From positions 1 through 13,502 of the forward strand of contig JAKIUX010000008.1 of assembly GCA_021647345.1 (NCBI GenBank): a stretch of 13,502 bases of DNA, read 5' to 3'. This document shows, one piece after another, positions 8,659-13,502 of this stretch. Position numbers and translations under genes: made by a program. The notes under the pieces were generated by a model. It had not been told where the DNA came from. It saw only the letters and a list, made by a program, of their open reading frames with translations, and made no database searches. The stretch is from Hydrogenimonas sp. (GTDB taxonomy: Bacteria > Campylobacterota > Campylobacteria > Campylobacterales > Hydrogenimonadaceae). How positions within the stretch are numbered: position 1 is the first letter of the stretch; each line of letters begins with the position of its first letter.

Positions 8659-9210
8659 ATGATGAAAAGAGATATGAAGAGAAGAGAATTTTTAAAAAAA
8701 GCGGCTGCAATATGTGCTATAACCACTTTTCCAAATATAATTTTGGCTAAGAGTGCGTCGAAACAGGATAGAAGAGAGATCTCACTTTTTAATCTCCATA
8801 CTCATGAAAGCGTTAAGGCGACCTATTGGGCCGACGGAAGATATTTTAAAGAGGAGATAGAGGAGCTCAACAGAGTTCTAAGAGACTTTAGAACGGGTGA
8901 AGTTCATCCCATCGATTTGGCACTTTTCGATCTTCTTTGCGACCTTGGAAACTCTTTGGGGGTGGATAGTCCATTTCATGTGATTTCAGGGTATCGCTCA
9001 CCGAAAACCAACGAAACCCTGCGCAGAATATCGAAAGGCGTGGCCAAAAGAAGTCTGCATATGCAAGGTAGAGCAATAGATATAAATCTTCCTGGTCTAA
9101 AGCTTGAAACTCTGCGCTTGGCCGCTGCCAAACTTAGACGCGGAGGCGTAGGATTTTACCCGAAATCGGGGTTTATTCATATAGATACCGGCCGTGTACG
9201 CTACTGGTAG
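8659..9210 (+). CDS. mepK: MepK-like murein endopeptidase (DUF882/YcbK), Tat signal
   Basis: A zinc peptidase of the M15A/DUF882 group. E. coli MepK (YcbK) cleaves mDAP-mDAP and D-Ala-mDAP cross-links in the periplasm. The N-terminus carries a twin-arginine-type signal, KRREFLKKAAAICAITTFP, with probable cleavage after ILA-KSA at about residue 31. The core has SGYRSPKTNETLRR (117-130), then the metal ligands H134 and D141 in SLHMQGRAID, and H174 in FIHIDTGRVRYW at the C-terminus. It is 183 residues, the usual length. Starts at 8659, 8662 and 8674 are all ATG, and no strong ribosome binding site separates them. It follows ldtD after 106 bases. The pairing of a 3-3 cross-link synthase with a hydrolase of that bond suggests they work on the same linkage (inference). 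Confidence 0.9.
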   Translation: MMKRDMKRREFLKKAAAICAITTFPNIILAKSASKQDRREISLFNLHTHESVKATYWADGRYFKEEIEELNRVLRDFRTGEVHPIDLALFDLLCDLGNSLGVDSPFHVISGYRSPKTNETLRRISKGVAKRSLHMQGRAIDINLPGLKLETLRLAAAKLRRGGVGFYPKSGFIHIDTGRVRYW

Positions 9211-9330
9211 AGGATAGAGCAGTACCCCTCACCAGCTCCGTCGCCTCCTGCGAATCTGCTCCAATTTCATACCTGAAGTATCAACCGCCGCAAACCCTCT
9301 TTAAACTCTTTACCGAAGATAAAAACGCTC

Positions 9331-9387
9331 TTTTACCATTTTAACTACATCTCTTTTTTAACTCTGGGAAAAATAGAGTTTTACCAT
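9331..9387. repeat. Short direct repeat around a small stem
   Basis: TTTTACCAT occurs at 9331-9339 and 9379-9387, each followed within a few bases by ACATCT. Between them AACTCT (9360-9365) and AGAGTT (9375-9380) form a 6-base stem with a 9-base loop followed by two further T. It could be a weak terminator for mepK or degenerate repeat sequence. Confidence 0.35.
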
Positions 9388-9479
9388 CGACATCTGCAGA
9401 ACAGGGATTTAAACAGAAGTGTGTTGCAAAACAGGTTAAGATCTGCTCAACGGTCGATAGTCGCGGTATGTAGTATACA

Positions 9480-9500
9480 AACATCAAAACCCTGTTATCT
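9480..9500. repeat. 21-base intergenic word, copy B
   Basis: Begins AACATCAAAACCC and ends TTATCT. It matches copy A at 4088-4108 at 18 of 21 positions and lies in the same orientation. It is followed by TTTGCTGAAATCTCAT, which resembles the left arm after copy A (TGCTCTGAAAAACTCTT). Confidence 0.55.
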
Positions 9501-9502
9501 TT

Positions 9503-9550
9503 GCTGAAATCTCATCTAACATGAGCAAGATTTCAAACTTTTTCAGAGCA
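9503..9550. repeat. Hairpin of repeat copy B
   Basis: GAAATCTCAT (9506-9515) pairs with ATGAG (9521-9525) and, beyond a small bulge, with ATTTC of AGATTTC (9528-9534), around a 5-base loop CTAAC. Outer words GCTGAAA and TTTTTCAGAGC are also nearly complementary. TTTTTCAGAGCA (9539-9550) is the exact reverse complement of TGCTCTGAAAAA at 4118-4129 in the murJ gap. Confidence 0.5.
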
Positions 9551-9614
9551 CTTAATTAAAAGATTGTATCAAAACTTATGAGATTAAGTATGATATTGAT
9601 AAATATGAAGCTTA

Positions 9615-9648
9615 TGTAGCTATATCTTATGGCTCGGTTAAAGCTACA
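9615..9648. promoter_or_regulatory. Inverted repeat just upstream of the pyrD -10 box
   Basis: TGTAGCT (9615-9621) and AGCTACA (9642-9648) are perfect 7-base arms 20 bases apart. The right arm falls where a -35 element would lie relative to TATAAT at 9665. The spacing would suit a dimeric regulator or an upstream fold, but no known operator consensus is recognised, and chance is possible. Confidence 0.3.
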
Positions 9649-9664
9649 CTTACCCCATTTTCAG

Positions 9665-9670
9665 TATAAT
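9665..9670 (+). promoter_or_regulatory. Candidate -10 box for pyrD operon
   Basis: An exact TATAAT 35 bases before the pyrD ATG, in CATTTTCAGTATAATCG. A T-run precedes it, as in Campylobacterota sigma-70 promoters. There is no recognisable -35. This would drive pyrD, the M16 protease gene, dapA and possibly the reductase gene. Confidence 0.45.
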
Positions 9671-9705
9671 CGATTCAATTTTATAGAAAGTGTCGGTAAT
9701 CTAAA

Positions 9706-10761
9706 ATGGATTATGAAAAAATCAAACCGCTATTTTTCAAACTTGACCCGGAGTATGCTCACCATTTTGTGGTGACTGCCTTAAAAGCAGCAGAGGCGGT
9801 TCCGCAGCTTCTCAATCCGTGGGTTAAAAAAAATTTTGTAGACGATGAAAGGCTTCATCAGACAATTTTTGGGCGAAATTTTTTAAACCCTGTCGGGCTT
9901 GCCGCAGGTTTTGACAAAGATGCGGAGCTGATACGCTCCATGACCGCCATTGGCTTCGGTTTTACAGAAGTGGGTACGGTTACACCGAAGCCGCAGCCGG
10001 GCAACCCGACTCCAAGGCTTTGGCGACACGTCGAAGAGGAGGCGCTCCAAAATGCTATGGGTTTCAACAACAAAGGCAGTCTCTACATGGAGCGAAGATT
10101 GAAAAAGAGATACCCATACGTTACACCTATAGGGGTTAATATAGGCAAAAACAAAGCGACTCCCGAAAAAGATGCGCTTATAGATTACGAACACGGCGTG
10201 AGGGTCTTCAGGAACTTGTGCGACTATCTTGTAGTCAATATCTCTTCTCCAAATACGCCGGGGCTTCGAGATCTTCAGAACGAAAAGTTCATTGAGGCGC
10301 TTTTTGGTATGGCGAAATCTTTGACCCAGAAGCCTATTTTGCTTAAAATCGCTCCCGATATGGAAAAATCTCAGTCTGTAGATCTCTGCGCCAAGGCTGT
10401 AGAAGCCGTCGCCGACGGAATTGTAGCTACCAATACCAGCATAGACTACACACTGGTGAAAAACCCGAAAAATATAGGCGGCATAAGCGGTCGTGTCATA
10501 AAAGAGAAGAGTTTTGAGATTTTCGATGCGATTGCAAGAGAGCTATACGGCAAAACCGTTCTAATCTCCGTCGGCGGTATTGATAGCGGATATGAAGCCT
10601 ACCGCCGCATACGGGCCGGTGCGAGCCTTGTTCAGGTGCTTACCGGGCTTATCTACAAGGGGCCGGAGATAGCCGGCACTATAAATAGAACTCTTTTGAA
10701 ACTTCTTGAAAAAGATGGCTTGTCGAATATAGAAGAGGCGGTAGGAGCTGACAGAAGATGA
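9706..10761 (+). CDS. pyrD: Dihydroorotate dehydrogenase (quinone), class 2
   Basis: The fourth step of UMP synthesis: it oxidises dihydroorotate to orotate with FMN and passes electrons to membrane quinone. It is 351 residues with the N-terminal extension typical of class 2 (about 1-50, DYEKIKPLFFKLDPEYAHHF), which gives peripheral inner-membrane binding. Signatures: NPVGLAAGFDKDAE at 61-74, NAMGFNNKG at 116-124, GVNIGKNK at 143-150, and NISSPNTPGLRDL at 178-190, which contains the catalytic serine of class 2 enzymes. FMN-phosphate binding segments follow in GGISGR, SVGGIDSGYEAYRRIRAGA and VQVLTGLIYKGP. The ATG at 9706 has only a weak ribosome binding site (AGAAAG, distant). It is the first gene of the third transcription unit and its TGA overlaps the ATG of the protease gene. 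Confidence 0.97.
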   Translation: MDYEKIKPLFFKLDPEYAHHFVVTALKAAEAVPQLLNPWVKKNFVDDERLHQTIFGRNFLNPVGLAAGFDKDAELIRSMTAIGFGFTEVGTVTPKPQPGNPTPRLWRHVEEEALQNAMGFNNKGSLYMERRLKKRYPYVTPIGVNIGKNKATPEKDALIDYEHGVRVFRNLCDYLVVNISSPNTPGLRDLQNEKFIEALFGMAKSLTQKPILLKIAPDMEKSQSVDLCAKAVEAVADGIVATNTSIDYTLVKNPKNIGGISGRVIKEKSFEIFDAIARELYGKTVLISVGGIDSGYEAYRRIRAGASLVQVLTGLIYKGPEIAGTINRTLLKLLEKDGLSNIEEAVGADRR

Positions 10762-12071
10762 GAACTCTCCTTGCCGTTTTTTTGACGATAACTTTTACGA
10801 TAGGAGCTTTGATGGCGAGCACTCTGCCAAAATACTACTCTGAAAAATTGAAAAACGGTTTGGAGGTCGTAGTCATTCCGCTTAAAAACGGAAGCGGTGT
10901 AATCACGACCGACATATTCTACAAAGTGGGCAGCAGAAACGAAGTGATGGGAAAAAGCGGCATAGCACATATGCTTGAACATATGAACTTCAAATCGACC
11001 GAAAATCTCGAAGCGGGAGAGTTCGACAAGATTGTCAAGAGATTCGGAGGTGTCGATAACGCATCTACGGGCTTTGACTACACCCACTATTTTATAAAGA
11101 GCTCTACAAGAAATCTCGACCGCTCCCTTTCGCTATTTGCCGAGATGATGGAAAATCTATCTTTAAAAGATGAGGAGTTTCAGCCGGAGAGGAAGGTTGT
11201 TGCGGAAGAGAGAAGATGGAGAACCGACAACAATCCCATCGGATATCTCTATTTCAGACTCTTTAACAACGCCTATATATACCACCCGTACCACTGGACT
11301 CCCATAGGATTCATGAATGATATATTGAACTGGACAATAGATGATATAAGAGATTTTCACAAAACATACTATCAGCCTAAAAACGCCATTATCGTCGTTG
11401 CCGGAGATGTGGAGCCTAAAGATGTCTTCGATGCGGTAAAAAAGAGATTTTCAAAAATTAAAAACTGTTGCGACATTCCGAAGGTGCACCAGGTAGAGCC
11501 TGAGCCTGACGGACCCAAACGTATAGTCATACATAAAGATAGCGAGGTTGAGATGATTGCCATCTCCTTTCCCATACCGAACTTCCAAGATCCTGACCAG
11601 CCTGCATTGTCGGCTATGAGCGAACTTCTAAGCCACGGTAGAAGCAGCAGGCTTATAGAGGAGTTGGTAGATAGAAAGAAGATGGTAAACCAGCTCTACG
11701 CCTACAATCTGGAGCAGAAAGATCCTGGAATCTTTCTCTTTCTTGCAGTCTGTAATCCTGGTATAAAAGCGGAAGATGTTGAAAAAGAGATCTGGAAGCA
11801 GATAAAGAGTATAAAAGAAGATGGTGTAACAAAAGAGGAGCTTGAAAAGGTTAAAACCAATACAAAAGCTGACTTCATCTTCAGTATGGAGAGCTCCAGC
11901 AGTGTTGCCGATCTTTTCGGTGCATATCTCGCAAGAGGAGATCTGGAGCCTCTTTTGAAATATGAAGAGAGTATTGAGAAGCTAAAAGTAGATGATATAA
12001 AAAGAGTAGCAAAGAAGTATCTTGACAAAGAGAGATCGGTTACTCTAATTTTGAGAAAGGGTGAGAAATGA
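10758..12071 (+). CDS. Periplasmic M16 family zinc peptidase
   Basis: A pitrilysin/insulinase-family metallopeptidase, single-domain-pair type (437 residues, about half of pitrilysin). The N-terminal signal peptide [22 protein letters not shown] implies export. The inverted zinc motif is intact: H71-M-L-E74-H75, with the third ligand E151 in [11 protein letters not shown], 76 residues after H75, as in the family. E74 is the catalytic base. The C-terminal half carries the second M16 domain (about 185-370, including the typical VVAGDVEP and [12 protein letters not shown]). Its substrate is unknown; family members degrade small peptides or process other proteins. It starts at ATG overlapping the pyrD stop (ATGA) and ends overlapping the dapA start (ATGA), so the three are probably translationally coupled. 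The position matches C. jejuni Cj0805 as I remember it. Confidence 0.93.
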   Translation: MRTLLAVFLTITFTIGALMASTLPKYYSEKLKNGLEVVVIPLKNGSGVITTDIFYKVGSRNEVMGKSGIAHMLEHMNFKSTENLEAGEFDKIVKRFGGVDNASTGFDYTHYFIKSSTRNLDRSLSLFAEMMENLSLKDEEFQPERKVVAEERRWRTDNNPIGYLYFRLFNNAYIYHPYHWTPIGFMNDILNWTIDDIRDFHKTYYQPKNAIIVVAGDVEPKDVFDAVKKRFSKIKNCCDIPKVHQVEPEPDGPKRIVIHKDSEVEMIAISFPIPNFQDPDQPALSAMSELLSHGRSSRLIEELVDRKKMVNQLYAYNLEQKDPGIFLFLAVCNPGIKAEDVEKEIWKQIKSIKEDGVTKEELEKVKTNTKADFIFSMESSSSVADLFGAYLARGDLEPLLKYEESIEKLKVDDIKRVAKKYLDKERSVTLILRKGEK

Positions 12072-12961
12072 GCGAACCTATAATAGGTGCTATGACGGCA
12101 CTTGTGACGCCGTTTAAAAATGGAAGAGTTGACCATGAGCAGTATGCGAAGCTTATTCAAAGACAGATTGCCAACGGAATAGACGCCGTCGTTCCCGTTG
12201 GAACGACCGGAGAGAGTGCTACGCTGACCCACACCGAGCACAAAGAGTGTATAGAGACCGCCGTTAATGTCTGCAAGGGAACCAACGTCAAAGTGGTTGC
12301 GGGAGCCGGAAGCAACTCTACCATGGAGGCGGTCGACTTGGCCCAGTTTGCCCAGATGGCCGGTGCCGATGCTATATTGACTGTTTGCCCCTACTATAAC
12401 AAGCCTACGCAAGAGGGAATATACTTACACTACAAAGCGATAGCCGAGTCTGTTGAAATTCCTGTAATGCTCTATAACGTTCCGGGCAGAACCGCTCTGG
12501 ATATTGAGCCGGATACGGTTTTCAGGCTCTTTGATGAAGTTGAAAACATCTATGGCGTTAAAGAGGCTACCGGCTCTATGGAGAGAACTCTTCTTTTGAA
12601 AGCAAAACGCCCGAATCTTGCTGTAATTAGCGGGGATGATGCCATAAACTACCCTATCATGACTACAGGAGGCAACGGTACTATCTCGGTGACTTCGAAT
12701 CTTCTGCCCAACCTCATCACAGATCTTGTCCATTAAGCTCAGGAGGGAGATTTCGCTTCATCCAAGGCTATAAGTGACAGGCTTTATGACATAAATAAAG
12801 TACTCTTTATAGATAGCAACCCGATACCTATAAAAGCTGCCATGTATGTTTCCGGTCTATTGAATACGCTTGAGTATAGACTCCCTCTTACGTCTCCGAC
12901 AAAGGAGCATATGGAGCAGATAGAGAGTGTCGTAAAAAGATACGAAATACCTGAACTTTAA
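12068..12961 (+). pseudogene. dapA: 4-hydroxy-tetrahydrodipicolinate synthase with in-frame stop
   Basis: DapA condenses pyruvate with aspartate semialdehyde, the first committed step to diaminopimelate and lysine. The frame starts at ATG 12068 (AAAGGGTGAG upstream, ATGA overlap with the protease gene) and keeps all catalytic residues: T46-T47 in PVGTTGES, Y136 and R141 in YNVPGRT, and the Schiff-base lysine K165 in GVKEATGS. At 12734-12736 it meets TAA after codon 222. The same frame then continues for 74 sense codons to TAA at 12959-12961, with the normal C-terminus (LYDINKVLFIDSNPIPIKAAMY, LEYRLPLTSPTKEH). Without that stop it would be 297 residues, the family length. Other DapA proteins have Leu or another residue there; TTA or AAA to TAA is one change. 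The options are sequencing error, recent nonsense mutation or readthrough. The 222-residue product ends inside the C-terminal helical region after a complete barrel. Annotation as a shorter CDS 12068-12736 is the literal reading. Confidence 0.9.
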
Positions 12962-12988
12962 GTAAAATTTACCAAGGAGATAGACTTA

Positions 12989-13502
12989 ATGAGTCATTGT
13001 GAAAGTATGAGAGGAAAAACATTAGTAATAAGCGGTGCTACTCGGGGAATAGGCAAAGCTATTTTATACAGGTTTGCAGAAGCCGGGGCCGATGTAGCTT
13101 TTACATACAACTCCAACGCCGAAGAGGCGAAAAATATAGCCAAAGATGTAAAAGAGAGGTACGGAGTAAAAGCTATACCGTATCAGCTAAATATTTTGGA
13201 GCCGGAAACATACAAAGAACTTTTCAAACTGATTGATGAAGATTTCACTCGTGTAGACTACTTTATCTCCAATGCCATAATATCCGGCAGAGCGGTAGTT
13301 GGAGGATTCGGCCCTTTTATGCGCCTGAAACCGAGAGGTTTGAACAATATCTATACAGCTACGGTCACAGCTTTTGTAGTAGGCGCTCAAGAGGCGGCGA
13401 AACGTATGGAGAAGGTAGGCGGAGGAAGCATAATCTCTCTAAGCTCCACAGGAAACCTTGTATATACTCCAAACTACGCCGGACACGGAACCAATAAAGC
13501 GG
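12989..13502 (+). CDS. FabL-like enoyl-ACP reductase / SDR oxidoreductase, 5' part
   Basis: The first 171 codons of a short-chain dehydrogenase cut by the window end. The N-terminal NAD(P)-binding glycine motif is SGATRGIG at 15-22 (the TGxxxGxG pattern). The segment SNAI at 94-97 replaces the usual NNAG. The active site is SLSSTGNLVYTPNYAGHGTNK (150-170): Y163 and K170 are separated by six residues, the spacing of FabI and FabL enoyl-ACP reductases and not the YxxxK of classical SDRs. QEAAKRMEKVGGGSIISLSS closely recalls Bacillus FabL. So the likely job is the last reduction step of fatty acid elongation, but the substrate is inferred. ATG at 12989 has AAGGAGA 8 bases upstream; ATG 13007 is less well placed. 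It lies 27 bases after dapA, as C. jejuni Cj0807 does in my memory. Confidence 0.82.
   Translation, partial: MSHCESMRGKTLVISGATRGIGKAILYRFAEAGADVAFTYNSNAEEAKNIAKDVKERYGVKAIPYQLNILEPETYKELFKLIDEDFTRVDYFISNAIISGRAVVGGFGPFMRLKPRGLNNIYTATVTAFVVGAQEAAKRMEKVGGGSIISLSSTGNLVYTPNYAGHGTNKA

Larger units (their letters stand above)
9211..9705. other. Intergenic region between mepK and pyrD
   Basis: 495 bases with no convincing gene. In order it holds: a minus-strand stretch at about 9180-9320 with two short coding-like frames broken by stops; direct repeats of TTTTACCAT near 9331 and 9379; a 21-base word shared with the murJ gap (9480-9500) and an adjacent hairpin; an unbroken but startless 37-codon plus-strand frame (9556-9666); an inverted repeat at 9615-9648; and a TATAAT box before pyrD. 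From memory, msbA occupies this place in C. jejuni; no ABC transporter remnant is visible here. Confidence 0.75.

Noticed and set aside
9211..9705. Search for msbA remnant, tRNA, CRISPR or insertion sequence in the second gap
   Set aside because: No Walker or ABC signature fragments, no cloverleaf, no regularly spaced repeats and no transposase frame were seen.
11702..12412. Minus-strand 236-codon frame across the M16 gene and dapA
   Set aside because: It is the longest shadow frame, but it spans two conserved plus-strand genes and reads as low-complexity Ser/Leu-rich sequence without motifs.
12741..12750. Strong Shine-Dalgarno-like AGGAGGGAGA after the dapA stop
   Set aside because: No ATG, GTG or TTG follows at a usable distance in the dapA frame (the first in-frame ATG is at 12842). 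The bases also encode conserved-looking QEGD of DapA, so it is probably coding sequence and not a restart site.
1..13502. A new defence, toxin-antitoxin or biosynthetic system
   Set aside because: Every substantial gene belongs to a known housekeeping or envelope family, and the order follows the known Campylobacterota locus; nothing supports a novel system.

Overview
The window looks like an ordinary core-genome stretch of a Campylobacterota bacterium (the former Epsilonproteobacteria). Two things suggest this: the moderately A+T-rich, AGA/ATA-rich codon use, and the gene order. The order ddl, ruvA, fapA, then murJ, cysS, and later pyrD, M16 protease, dapA, SDR reductase matches what I remember of Campylobacter jejuni Cj0798c to Cj0807. 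I cannot name the genus. A free-living sulfur- or hydrogen-oxidising relative (Sulfurovum, Nitratiruptor or Hydrogenimonas type) is a guess.

Layout. On the minus strand a tightly coupled run reads leftwards from 3897: fapA (DUF342 protein), ruvA, ddl, and the N-terminus of an MsbA-like ABC exporter that leaves the window at base 1. Two of its gene junctions are 4-base stop/start overlaps. A 371-base divergent gap (3898-4268) holds candidate promoters and a large nested inverted repeat. To the right, on the plus strand, come murJ, cysS and an L,D-transpeptidase gene (ldtD/ycbB type), each overlapping the next, and then mepK (ycbK type). A second gap (9211-9705, 495 bases) has no convincing gene but shares repeat words with the first gap. 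Then come pyrD, an M16 zinc protease gene and dapA, joined by ATGA overlaps, and a FabL-like reductase gene cut by the window end.

How the genes fit together. Five products serve the cell wall: DapA (diaminopimelate precursor), Ddl (D-Ala-D-Ala), MurJ (lipid II flippase), LdtD (3-3 cross-links) and MepK (cross-link hydrolysis). The ABC exporter (lipid A type) and the FabL-like reductase (fatty acids) serve the envelope too. CysS, PyrD and RuvA are housekeeping.

Main oddities. (1) dapA has an in-frame TAA at codon 223, followed by 74 well-preserved sense codons in the same frame. (2) The two large gaps share a 21-base word and related hairpin-forming arms, suggesting a dispersed intergenic repeat. 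(3) The ldtD-mepK pair sits where C. jejuni has msbA, while an msbA-like gene lies downstream of ddl. (4) The last gene has the Tyr-X6-Lys spacing of enoyl-ACP reductases. I found no CRISPR array, transposase, tRNA, rRNA or evident new defence or mobile system.
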